From NCBI RefSeq assembly GCF_900103455.1, contig NZ_FNHI01000002.1:1-64000 (forward strand): a stretch of 64,000 nucleotides of DNA, in the 5' to 3' direction. Below are positions 56,301 through 63,149 of the stretch, piece by piece; position 1 is the stretch's first letter; each line of letters begins with the position of its first letter. The translations under genes were made by a program, and so were the position numbers. This stretch comes from Streptomyces wuyuanensis (GTDB lineage Bacteria; Actinomycetota; Actinomycetes; Streptomycetales; Streptomycetaceae). The notes below the pieces were generated by a model that had not been told where the DNA came from, did no database searches, and worked only from the letters and a program-made list of their open reading frames with translations.

Positions 56301-59072
56301 ACGCTCACGTCCGCGGGCGGCTCCTCGGACCGCACGATGACGCAGTCGTACTACCCCGACGGCAAACTCAAGTCCAAGTCGGACGACGGTGTGCCGGTGG
56401 GCAAGTCGGTCGTGCTCGTCGACAACTCCGACAGCCAGCACACCGCCGCCACGGGCACCTGGGCGACCGGTGACCGCACGGGGCAGCAGGGCTATGACCA
56501 CCGCACGCATGCGGCCGGGAGCGGCACGGACGCCTTCACCTGGACGCTCAACATCCCGAAGGACGGCACGTACACCGCGTACGTGAAGTACCCGCAGGTG
56601 ACGGGCGCGGCGACGGCTGCGAAGTACACGCTGGCGCAAGGTGCGACCACGCATCCGGCGGTCTCCAAGGACCAGACGGCAGCCGCCGGCACCTGGGTGT
56701 CGCTGGGCTCCTACAGCCTGAAGCAGGGCAACGACGCCACGCTGAAGCTGGAGCAGAGCAGCTCGGGCACAGCGGTGGCCGACGGGGTCAAGCTGGTGCG
56801 CGACACGGCCGGTGAGACGGACACCGAGAAGCGGACCTTCGCGTACGCCTACGACGTCAACGGAAACCTGACGTCGATCGACGACACGTCCTCGGGCGCG
56901 AAGATCGACGCGTACACGGTCGTCTACGACGGGCTGAACCAGGTCCAGAAGGTGACCGAGGCGCTCGCGGGCCAGGAGAAGAAGGTCACGTCGTACACGT
57001 ACGACGCCAACGGCCAGGCCGACACGGTCACTCACCCGACCCAGTACGCCAAGTACTCCTACGACCTGCGCGAGCTGGTCAAGACGATCTCGGTCGGGAA
57101 GTCTGCCACGGACGCCTCGCCGAAGGTCACCTCGTACACGTTCAACGACCGCGGCCAGCGGCTGAAGGAGACCAAGGCCAACGGAAACACCGTCGATTAC
57201 ACGTACCTGCTCGGCGGTGACCTGAGGTCGACCACGGAGAAGAAGGGCTCCGGCACGCTCGTCTCCTCGCACACCTACGCCTACGACCTCAACGGCAGCA
57301 AGGCGCAGGACATCGCGAAGAAGATGAACGCCGACAACCATGCGGCGTACCTCGAATCCACGACCGACTACACCTACGACCCGGCGGGCCGGCTCACCGA
57401 GTCGGTCAAGACCGGCAACGGCGCGGGCACCGAGAAGTACGTCCACGACGACAACGCCAACGTCGTCTCGCAGACGGTCGACAGTGTCACGACCAACTTC
57501 GAGTACGACCGCAACCGACTGCTGCGGGCCACCACATCGGGCTCGGCGGCCACGTACAACTACGACCCGTTCGGCCGGCAGGAGTCCGTCACCTCGGGCG
57601 GTCAGGTCATCGAGCGAAGCGTGTACGACGGCTTCGACCATGTCGTGGAGTCCCAGAAGCGGGACGAGAGCGGCGCGTTGAAGACGACGACGTACACCTT
57701 CGATCCGCTCGACCGCACCGCCTCGAAGACGGCCGAGGGCAAGACGACCGACTTCAACTACCTCGGCATGTCCGGCGAGGTGCTGAGCGAGGAAGTCGCC
57801 GGGGCGCTGACGAAGTCGTACCAGTACAGCCCGTGGGGCGAGCGTCTGTCCCAGGTCAAGCACAACACCGACGGTACGGGCGAGGACGGCTACTACGGCT
57901 ACAACGCCCACACCGACGTCGAGACGCTGACCGACAAGGACGGCGACACCAAGGCGACGTACGGCTACACCGCCTACGGCTCCGACGACAAGACGGAGTT
58001 CACCGGCATCGACAAGCCGGACGCCGCTGACCCGACGAAGCAGGAGTACAACCCGTACCGGTTCAACGCGAAGCGCTGGGACGCCCAGTCCGGCACGTAT
58101 GACATGGGCTTCCGGGACTACAGCCCCGGTCTCAACCGCTTCACCACCCGGGACATGTACAACGGCGCCCTCGCCGACATGAACCTGGGTGCGGACCCGT
58201 TCACCGGCAATCGCTACGCGTTCGCGGGCGGCAATCCGACCAGCTTCGTCGAGCTGGACGGCCATCTCGCGTTCGCCATCCCGGCCCTGTGGTGGGCGGG
58301 CGCCGCTCTGGCCACGGCCCTGTACGCGGCGACGCCGGAGGGTCAGCAGAACCTGTCCGACGCGGCCACGGCGCTCGGCCAGCTGATGCCGACCGCCGAT
58401 TCCGTGACCTCGTCCGGCTCGTCGAGCGGGACGAGCACCGCGCCGACTCCGTCGCCCTCTCCGGGCCCGGCGCCCGGTCCGCCGGGCGGCGGTAGCGGTT
58501 TCAACGGCAAGTTCCACACCGGGGCGGCGGTCTCCATGATCGTCCGAATCTTCTCGGGCATGAGGGCGGCCGGGCCGGACGAGGACAAGTCCCCGCAGCG
58601 CAAGGCGATCGACAATGCGGACAACGAGAGCCGGAGGTGCCACGAGTCCTCCGGTCCGAGCCTGGTGTGGAACTCCCCGGTGGACAGTCAGGGCCGGGCC
58701 ACCGGCGGGTTCGCCTGTCTGGACCCGTCGCAGCCGGCGGATCTGGACAACACCGGTCCACAGAATCCGCGGGGCTGGGACCTCCAGGACGAGTCCGACG
58801 ACTGGAACCGGGCTCACCTGATCGCCCGTGAGTTCGGCGGCAGCCACTTCCGGGAGAACATCGTCCCGACCACCATGTACCAGAACCAGAAGGAGGGCAT
58901 GCGGACCGTCGAGTACGAGATCGAGCGGCGGCTCAAGCTCGGCGAGAAGGTCTACTACCAGTCCATCCCGGTCTACGTGCCTGGATACGTGAATCCGATC
59001 GGCGTGCACATGCACGTTTCGAGCTCGTCGGGTTCGTTCTCCCGGCTGGTAGCGTCCGGGGTCCACGACTGA
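50358..59072 (+). CDS. Giant secreted Rhs-repeat polymorphic toxin with C-terminal DNA/RNA nonspecific endonuclease
   Basis: This protein of about 2,904 residues begins with a signal peptide ending QIAYAAPA. DNRLRE-type beta domains lie near residues 330-420 and 755-950. Golvesin-like carbohydrate-binding-type domains lie near 435-560 and 2015-2150. YD/Rhs repeats (YDPFGRQESV, YDAAGR-like) run from about 1180 to 2540. The Rhs core YRFNAKRWDAQSGTYDMGFR is followed by YSPGLNRFTTRDMYNG and NRYAFAGGNPTSFVELDG. A hydrophobic segment (AFAIPALWWAGAALATALYA) and linker follow, then a variable C-terminus with DDWNRAHLIAREFGGSHFRE and VPTTMYQNQKEGMRTVEYEI, typical of the Endonuclease_NS_2 fold with its catalytic His. 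The GTG at 50358 has GGAAAGG before it; the ATG at 50340 is an alternative. The toxin is probably released by core cleavage and used between kin or competitors. The downstream SUKH gene should protect the producer. Confidence 0.92.
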   Translation: MKVPYRRSLSCLVVSAVASTLLPQIAYAAPASPSSDDDKGVIDTIAGWFSDDEAGADKPPVGGKLEIPSRQKLPKGKVLPQPKRVKELTQRRTPQARFWQMSDGRVEAELSASPESYRSEADGSWKPIDTTVTASKAKGFAYANTTNAGRSWFGSDASKLVRFETAAGQAVTLGLEGAAKGVAPTAKGDTVTYKDLAAGADVSYEVGAGRVKENITLAERPAKPVRFVFTLDAGPLEPKERGDGSIALFGEDPANPVLVIPPAFMTDAKKDKASPYGTSYSPKVSQELSRHGKQWRLTVTPDATWLAAPERQYPVVIDPTITIAPSPTESQDVMVRSDAPTTNFNSTWDMSAGKTSSTGIARSLIKFPLDEIPAGSKIDTAQLSLYFDQVHTTGSTNVDVEVRRATGAWDETTATWNNTSALAGGEQSATTVLMDDGDTGTAAVGEWPRVSGTGHASDYAYNKNTATGESYTWQPNIVDAADYKVEVHTPVQADGATAAPYTVTSAEPTANFTVNQATGTTGWRQLGTTQIDFAKGNAGKIVLGDTGDSTKRTIADGVRLVNPAQVRKDIGEYNQWHNFRVGDTVQKWVSGTATNHGFVVKAVDESGTAPLGGPQYQAGDYDYGGETSTIPRLTVTFGKTGTSLNSPTVVHGTGPELSWAAYNNTTGDADLDIAEYQLHRSTQQVFTPSAATLIAPIAKTATTYTDTTAVPTPDSSSAEIGKSYYYQIAVKTADGQVLGSPTRVVGIPKAGRTMRLIQAGAGVTDTTLSSLKPTTNLNTIEQGTVGQDWLTVGNNSATYGKTRSVIKWPTTTIPATATVLESRVFLWSTMTTRDTASKAQYNLHGLTRDFTETQATWNNANSTTAWTTAGGDHSSVVSDYVPAFNTDLGRHWWDATSLTQGWVKTPSSNKGTLLKLKDETTAGPQERSIFLSAAAPDPQLRPLLRVIYVDSTTEDTYYAPQTPSRKATDSTYTEDVTVTNTTGNAWAAGERELSYTWKLPDGTDATTAGNQLKTPIPALLPGKSATIQAQVKTPSDSAAGNKRDEYALGWDVRKVSDGTWLSAGTGGIAPLKQNVAVEEPTSDQLGLEKFYAYTGKNTGAGSTVMNNLASGNSVWSYNAFNNPGRGLNTFARFAYNSLDTSDTVSGHGWSAQISGPIRLGAPLDFHPNPNPTEIRLPDGDGTTHVFRKQEDGTWKAPAGVHYKVTMKSGLDCKPNKDPVPDAWTLTRPDGTRFLFGCDGYMTSAIDKNGNTQTYTYEERKSNNKPTKFLTYITDPAGRQSLAVDYWTKGQSGYQYVNDSGVLTTDSGSLNNSKIYDHVRSVTDISGRKIEFYYTTKGLLGQFTDGVGSSQPKVFKFTYDATQGNKNVKLVEVTDPRGNHTQLGYYFPREGDDPKYHWRTQTITDRLQGTADFTYAANATNPEFTDTKVIDAENHATDYVTDNLGRPVQTTNAKSETTKMSWDADHNVTYLEEANGAKTAFCYDQKTGYPLWKRDAEQNKSGVPPPGDCAPGTYPENSARYTYQTRVDGYSADLFTKTSPEGRKWQFGYDTFGNLKTVTDPKGVATPAAGDYTTSYEYDAHGQLTKAIDPNGNPTASSDFGPTGYPAKIIDALGKSSDFVYDERGQVREVTDALGKKVTQTYDTFGRPKESKVPKNQAAGEYITTPAPVFDANDNVTTSTAPNGAVSTAVYDAADQIVSATAPKDTATSPERRTAYTYDKVGNVKTVTEPKGTLKTSDATDYVTTNHYDAIYQLTSAVNAAGNKITYEFDNVGNAVKVVDPKKNATPDTTDHTSKMVYDLNHRVTTFTDAAGKSSSRSYDKDGLVLTSTDPANSTTTYTYDERGKQAEVKVPYDATTFRVTKYEYDQAGNTTKVITPKGAATATADDFVSRTEYDVLNRPVKQYQPYDPTDPAHSDPNVYTQTVYDAVGRVARQSLPPSKGQTVRNDTVFEYYDNGWTKKSTDAWDIATTYDYTDLGYQKARTLTSAGGSSDRTMTQSYYPDGKLKSKSDDGVPVGKSVVLVDNSDSQHTAATGTWATGDRTGQQGYDHRTHAAGSGTDAFTWTLNIPKDGTYTAYVKYPQVTGAATAAKYTLAQGATTHPAVSKDQTAAAGTWVSLGSYSLKQGNDATLKLEQSSSGTAVADGVKLVRDTAGETDTEKRTFAYAYDVNGNLTSIDDTSSGAKIDAYTVVYDGLNQVQKVTEALAGQEKKVTSYTYDANGQADTVTHPTQYAKYSYDLRELVKTISVGKSATDASPKVTSYTFNDRGQRLKETKANGNTVDYTYLLGGDLRSTTEKKGSGTLVSSHTYAYDLNGSKAQDIAKKMNADNHAAYLESTTDYTYDPAGRLTESVKTGNGAGTEKYVHDDNANVVSQTVDSVTTNFEYDRNRLLRATTSGSAATYNYDPFGRQESVTSGGQVIERSVYDGFDHVVESQKRDESGALKTTTYTFDPLDRTASKTAEGKTTDFNYLGMSGEVLSEEVAGALTKSYQYSPWGERLSQVKHNTDGTGEDGYYGYNAHTDVETLTDKDGDTKATYGYTAYGSDDKTEFTGIDKPDAADPTKQEYNPYRFNAKRWDAQSGTYDMGFRDYSPGLNRFTTRDMYNGALADMNLGADPFTGNRYAFAGGNPTSFVELDGHLAFAIPALWWAGAALATALYAATPEGQQNLSDAATALGQLMPTADSVTSSGSSSGTSTAPTPSPSPGPAPGPPGGGSGFNGKFHTGAAVSMIVRIFSGMRAAGPDEDKSPQRKAIDNADNESRRCHESSGPSLVWNSPVDSQGRATGGFACLDPSQPADLDNTGPQNPRGWDLQDESDDWNRAHLIAREFGGSHFRENIVPTTMYQNQKEGMRTVEYEIERRLKLGEKVYYQSIPVYVPGYVNPIGVHMHVSSSSGSFSRLVASGVHD

Positions 59073-59090
59073 TCCGGCGCAGCTGAGGCG

Positions 59091-59124
59091 GTGGGGCAGG
59101 CGGCCGTCGGCCCGCCCGCCCCAC
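59091..59124 (+). terminator. Hairpin between toxin and immunity genes
   Basis: GTGGGGCAGGC at 59091-59101 pairs with GCCCGCCCCAC at 59114-59124 with one mismatch. It could partly end the very long toxin transcript, or reduce read-through into the immunity gene. The immunity gene's own ribosome binding site, AGAGAGG, is 17 bases beyond it. Confidence 0.5.
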
Positions 59125-59150
59125 CGTCGACGCCGTTCAGAGAGGTACAC

Positions 59151-60113
59151 ATGAATCTTCACGATGTCGTCCGACTTCTCGGGCTCACGGCTCCGACGTG
59201 CGCGGAGGGAGAGGCGTCCGGGCAGGTCGTGCCCGGTGACTTCGAGCTGCTGCTGCGGGCGGTGCCCGCGGGCGTGGTCGCGGGGTCCGTGATCCTGAAC
59301 CGCGCCGACGTCCCGGTGCGCTCGGTGAAGGACTTCGCGGCGGAGGCGGAGCTGCGTCTCGGAGACATGCGCGAGGCCCTGACCTCCCGCGAGCAGGCGC
59401 TCCCGGCGTCGCTCCACCCGGAGCCCGGGGGCCTGGTGCCCTGGGGCCGGACCGCGCGCGACGGGGTGCTGCTGTGGGACACCGCGGCGCCGGACACCGA
59501 GGAATGGACGACGGTCCTGGCGGACAAGGACTTCCAGCTCTGGCTGGACCTTCCCTTCTCCGCTTCCGAGTTCGTCGCACGGACGCTGATGGCGCGCGAG
59601 GAGGGCACTCCCGCGTTCGAGAGTTTCGAGGAGTACGAGTCGGGTTCGTTCTGGAAGGTCGCGGACGACATGCGCGCGACCGCCATGGCGATGGCGAACC
59701 GGGACGTCCGGGCAGTGGACGAGCTCGTCACAAGACTGCGGGCGCTTGGCGTCCCCGGTGTCCGGGAGTACGCGCAGGAGCGCGTCGCCCGGGCACTGGA
59801 GGCGGCCCGGGAGTCCTCGCTGGCGTACCCGGAGGAGTATCTGGCGGTGATGCGGGAGTTCCCCGGCGGGGTGATCGCCGGGATGAAGGTGTTCCCCGTA
59901 GACCGGGTCGGCTGGTTGACCGAGGACCCGGTGTTCCTGCAGTGGGGCGAGTTGGAGGGGCGGGCGTTCGGGTGGCTCGCGCTCGGCGGTGATCCGGCGG
60001 AATGGCGCGTCGCGTACGTCGAGCCCGACGGCACGTCCCTGACGCATCTGCACGACCAGACCTTCGCCTCGTTCCTGCGCCGCCGACTGCGGGGGAACAA
60101 CTCGCTGTTCTGA
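59151..60113 (+). CDS. Tandem SUKH (SMI1/KNR4)-type immunity protein
   Basis: This 320-residue protein carries two SUKH-like halves. The first has LLRAVPAGVVAGSVIL, then LVPWGRTARDGVLLWDTAAP and DFQLWLDLPFSASEFVARTL. The second half, after about residue 190, has YPEEYLAVMREFPGGVIAGM and GRAFGWLALGGDPAEWRVAY. SUKH proteins are the commonest immunity family beside nuclease-ended polymorphic toxins. It starts 78 bases after the Rhs stop on the same strand, which makes it the cognate immunity protein for the endonuclease domain. Its two-domain layout is unusual and may reflect repeated recruitment. Confidence 0.83.
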   Translation: MNLHDVVRLLGLTAPTCAEGEASGQVVPGDFELLLRAVPAGVVAGSVILNRADVPVRSVKDFAAEAELRLGDMREALTSREQALPASLHPEPGGLVPWGRTARDGVLLWDTAAPDTEEWTTVLADKDFQLWLDLPFSASEFVARTLMAREEGTPAFESFEEYESGSFWKVADDMRATAMAMANRDVRAVDELVTRLRALGVPGVREYAQERVARALEAARESSLAYPEEYLAVMREFPGGVIAGMKVFPVDRVGWLTEDPVFLQWGELEGRAFGWLALGGDPAEWRVAYVEPDGTSLTHLHDQTFASFLRRRLRGNNSLF

Positions 60114-60502
60114 TCCGGTCCGACCCCTGCCCAGGGCTGATGCAAGTGGCAGTAACGCGCCCAGCAGCGCCCTCGTGGCGGAGCGCCGTTCTTCGGTGTT
60201 CCGGCACGGGGGCGTTTTCGTACGCGGACGGGTTCACTGGTCGGATCCGGGGCCGACTGGGTCTACGAGGAGGTCGAGAACGACGTCATCTGACGTCGCG
60301 CGGGCGGTACTTGGATGCCGCTCCTCACTCCCCGTCCCGCAGGCGCCACAGATGCAGAGCGGTCCCGTCCTTGGAGACGGTGCACCACGCTCCCCGGCCC
60401 GCGGAGAGGGGAGAGCCCGAGACGGGGAAGGGGTTGCCAACTGCTGGCCGCGAAAGGTTGTTGAGTGTGCGTAACCGTGAGGGGGTGGTGCGTTATCAGC
60501 GT
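60114..60502. other. Remnant-rich spacer between immunity gene and IS607 element
   Basis: No intact gene lies here. On the plus strand a short frame ends SLVGSGADWVYEEVENDVI at 60291-60293 and looks like the tail of a lost gene, with a frameshift ahead of it; this is a weak call. On the minus strand, 60325-60435 reads as the C-terminal end of another broken gene (listed separately). The left boundary of the IS607 element probably lies near 60440-60480. Confidence 0.45.
60325..60435 (-). pseudogene. 3' fragment of a disrupted minus-strand gene
   Basis: Reading right to left, about 35 codons encode GAWCTVSKDGTALHLWRLRD then GE and a TGA at 60325-60327. This resembles the end of a WD40/PQQ-like repeat protein. 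The 5' part of such a gene lies on the other side of the IS607 element, 61905-62510, in the same orientation. The two were probably one gene before insertion and deletion. Confidence 0.45.
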
Positions 60503-61081
60503 ATGAACCTGACGGAGTGGGCGCGGGCGCAGGGGGTGAACCCGCATGCGGGATATCGCTGGTTTCATGAGGGCACCTTGCCGGTACCCGCGCGCCGGGT
60601 GGGGCCGCGCACGATCCTGGTGAACATCGAAGCGAACGCCTCAGCCAACGTGATCGGTGGTGTGGGCTTGTACGCCGGCGTCTCCTCGCACGATCAGAAG
60701 CCCGACCTGGAGCGTCAGACCGCACGCTTGTCGGTGTGGGCCTCTCAGGCCGGTCACCGGGTCGTGCGGATCGAGTCCGGGATCGCTTCGGGTATGAACG
60801 GCTGCCGTTCCAAGGCGAAGCGGCTACTGGCAGACCCGAAGGTGACCACCGTGGTGGTGGAGCACAAGGACATGCTTGGCCGGATGAATGTCGAACTGGT
60901 CGAAGCGGCCTTGTCCACATCGGGTCGTCGTCTCGTCGTCCTTGATGACGGCGAAGTGGAAGACGACCTGGTGCGGGACATGGTGGAGGTGCTGACCTCG
61001 TTCTGTGCTCGCCTCTACGGGCGACGCTCGGCGAAGAACCGGGCCCGCAAGGCCCTTGAGGCGGCGGCTGCCGATGGCTGA
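60503..61081 (+). CDS. tnpA: IS607-type serine recombinase, probably inactive
   Basis: This 192-residue protein has the MerR-like DNA-binding N-terminus (NLTEWARAQGVNPHAGYRWF) and the resolvase catalytic domain with its nucleophile Ser in the VSSHDQKPDLERQ motif. In the family the preceding motif is YARVSS, where Arg is catalytic; here it is YAGVSS. A second conserved motif, HRDRLGRM, is HKDMLGRM, so another arginine is missing. Both substitutions should abolish or strongly reduce strand exchange. The coiled-coil end SFCARLYGRRSAKNRARKAL is normal. The ATG at 60503 is the most likely start; GTG at 60485 and 60488 are alternatives. Confidence 0.85.
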   Translation: MNLTEWARAQGVNPHAGYRWFHEGTLPVPARRVGPRTILVNIEANASANVIGGVGLYAGVSSHDQKPDLERQTARLSVWASQAGHRVVRIESGIASGMNGCRSKAKRLLADPKVTTVVVEHKDMLGRMNVELVEAALSTSGRRLVVLDDGEVEDDLVRDMVEVLTSFCARLYGRRSAKNRARKALEAAAADG

Positions 61082-61921
61082 GAAGAAGCTCCGGAAGTTC
61101 GAGGACCCTTTCGTCGCCCTGGGCCCGTCCGGGGTGGCGATACGCGACCGCCTCAAGCACCCCACCGACGTGGACGACAAGGTGTTGCGCCTGGTCGGCG
61201 AACACCTCGGACGCCTCGCCTCCCTGGACCTCAAAGCCCGGTGTGCTGACGGTCTGGACCACAACAACGACACGTGGGCCGCCCGCAAGCAGGGCCTGAC
61301 CGCGAAGTCGTCGTCCCGGTGGGCCGGTGCGCTCACCAAGGCCACCCACGACCAGTGGGCGCTGTCCCGGCGCTGCCAGCTCGCCCACATCCAAGGGCTT
61401 GAGGCCGGTGTCCGCACCCTCATGCACCGCCTGTCCCAGCCCATCGGCGAGAAGGGAACCAAGCGCGCCCCGGGCGGCTACCGCTCCAAGGGCGAGTGGT
61501 TCCGCAAGTCGCGCCGCCTGCATGTGCTGGAGGACCGCCTGGACGTTGCGCGCGTGGAGCGGGAGGCGGGTGTCGTGCACGTCGTGCGCGGCGGCAGGCG
61601 TCTGATCAACAACCGTCACAACCTGGACGCCGCGCAGCTCACCGAGCCTGAGTGGCGCCAGCGCTGGGAGGCGGAACGCTGGTTCCTCGCCGCTGACGGC
61701 GAGTCCGGCAAGCGGTACGGGAACGAGACGATCCGCGTCACCCCGGACGGCGAGGTCAGCATCAAGCTGCCCACACCGCTCGCGCACCTGGCCAACGCCG
61801 AGCACGGCCGGTACGTCCTCACCTCCAAGGTCGCCTTCGCGCACCCGACGCGCAGATCAGACACGCCATCAGTCAACTGCTGCGCTGGGCCGACCGGTGC
61901 GGCGTGTCGTCGTCGCCCTGA
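61074..61921 (+). pseudogene. tnpB: TnpB of the IS607 element, internally deleted
   Basis: The first 260 residues match the N-terminal half of IS607-type TnpB (FRKSRRLHVLEDRLDVARVE, INNRHNLDAAQLTEPEWRQR, TPLAHLANAEHGRYVLTSKV). After AFAH the frame breaks: DAQIRHAISQLLRWADRCGV, a conserved TnpB block just ahead of the second RuvC motif, appears in another frame at 61847-61906 and then stops. The middle RuvC domain and the zinc ribbon with the catalytic acids are gone. The protein cannot act as an RNA-guided nuclease. Confidence 0.85.
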
Positions 61922-62510
61922 CCGATGGACAGTCCCATGTACGCCGGGTCCGGATGGGGGAAGTGGTAGGAGCCCGCTGTCACAGTCCCCGTCGCTGCGC
62001 GGGCCAGTACCGTTCCGTCGGCGGGGCGAGGACCAGCCACTCCTCGGTGGTGCCCTGCCCCGGCTCTGCGTGAGTGCGTATGTGGGCCCACAGGAGTTTG
62101 CCGTCGGAGGTGAAGGCCGCCGAGCCGTGGTCGCCATGACCGTGGCCGTGATCGTCGGCGTACTCCTCGAACGAGGCGTGGGCCTCCTCGCAGACGGTGG
62201 CGGACCAGCAGCCGTGCGGGATCTCCCAGCGGACGGCGCCGCCCGCGTCCACGGCCCGCAACGCGTGCACACCGGCGAACACGGCGACATCACGCCCGGG
62301 CGAGACCGCCACCGAGCCGTACGCGCGAGGCCAGGGGGCGGGGAATCGCACCTCCGCCCCGTCCCCGTCCAGGTCACGGACGGCCAACTCGGCGTCCCCG
62401 CGCTGCACCAGCACCTTGCGTCCGGCCCAGTGCAGCACCTGCGGGGCGTCCGCCGACTCGGGGTCCTAGGGGGCGGCGACGGTGGCGACGAGTTGAGCAG
62501 TGACGGTCAT
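61905..62510 (-). pseudogene. 5' part of a WD40/PQQ-like gene broken by nonsense, frameshift and the IS607 remnant
   Basis: From an ATG at 62510 with GGAGA ahead of it, the frame reads MTVTAQLVATVAAP and then meets an in-frame TAG at 62466-62468. It continues open as DPESADAPQVLHWAGRKVLV through DLDGDGAEVRFPAP and SWSATVCEEA-like repeat text to EEWLVL near 62030. There a one-base indel shifts it to DGTVLARAATGTVTAGSYHF and PHPDPAYMGLSIGQGDDD, which runs into TnpB sequence. Repeated beta-strand and aspartate patterns suggest a propeller repeat protein. Three separate lesions show long-term decay. Confidence 0.7.
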
Positions 62511-62602
62511 TGAGGTCTCCGGGGTCGGAAGAGCTCGCGGCACGGCTCGCCCCACGCTACGCCGCTACGCCGACGGCTCGTCGAAGAGAGGGAGGAGCGG
62601 CC

Positions 62603-62797
62603 GTGATCGACGAACGATCCGCCGAGCCTGCGCGCGAGTCCAGACCGCCGTCCCGTCCCCGGCCGGAGGCGGGGCGCGGCTGCGCAGCCGCCTTCGTCTT
62701 CACCTTCGCCGATTTCGTGGTGCTGATCGGCTTCGGCGGGACCATCGAGATGGAGTCAGCGTGGGGCGCAACGACGACGGCTCGTACACCTGCGTGA
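62603..62797 (+). CDS. Small membrane-type protein, possibly frameshifted at its 3' end
   Basis: A GTG at 62603 with GGAGG ahead opens 64 codons that hold one hydrophobic segment (AAAFVFTFADFVVLIGFGGT). After IEME the composition changes to ATTTARTPA, while the overlapping +1 frame to 62820 reads SVGRNDDGSYTCVNRGDMLP, which looks more like genuine protein. An insertion near 62755 would join them. Either the short or the long form may be real; no family is known to me. Confidence 0.5.
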   Translation: MIDERSAEPARESRPPSRPRPEAGRGCAAAFVFTFADFVVLIGFGGTIEMESAWGATTTARTPA

Positions 62798-62820
62798 ACC
62801 GGGGCGACATGCTGCCCTGA

Positions 62821-63149
62821 CGCCCTCGCGTCGACTGAGGGCTTTCCCAATCCCAGCCATTCCTGCGGCCCGGCCTGCCCTGGGCGCGAGCTGGGCCGGT
62901 GCGGCGGACGGCGAAGCGCGAGCCCGACAGAGCGAGGGCCGAGCCCGCGCGGGGGCTCCACGTGTGTGGCGGCCGAGTGTCCGACCCGGTGGGTAAGGTG
63001 GGCAGCCTGTTCGAGGTGGGGCGGACGACTCCGTTCAGTGGCCGCAGCTGCTGCTGGGCGGCAGCGCCGGCAGGGGTGCCGTGCTCAGGGTTTCCGTGAC
63101 GGCTTTGTGAGGTCGGCCCGGCGGCCGGACCGCAGATGAAGAGGGAAGT
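62821..63149. other. Gene-free region ahead of the ECF sigma gene
   Basis: I find no intact gene in these 329 bases. Short open frames lack ribosome binding sites. The stretch 63080-63149 presumably carries the promoter of the sigma factor operon; GAGGGAAG lies before its GTG. Confidence 0.45.

Larger units (their letters stand above)
60440..61921 (+). mobile_element. Decayed IS607-type element (serine recombinase plus TnpB)
   Basis: The IS607 layout is tnpA encoding a serine recombinase followed by an overlapping tnpB encoding an RNA-guided nuclease ancestor. The gene order and overlap here (61074 starts inside tnpA, which ends at 61081) are intact, but both proteins are damaged. The ends are approximate. 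The right end, where the guide-RNA scaffold would sit, has been lost, because the tnpB remnant stops at 61921 against host sequence. Confidence 0.75.

Noticed and set aside
50451-60053. Very long minus-strand open frames (1,769 and 1,343 codons) opposite the Rhs gene
   Set aside because: Their translation is repetitive Arg/Val/Gly text that mirrors the YD repeats on the plus strand. They have no domains or start signals.
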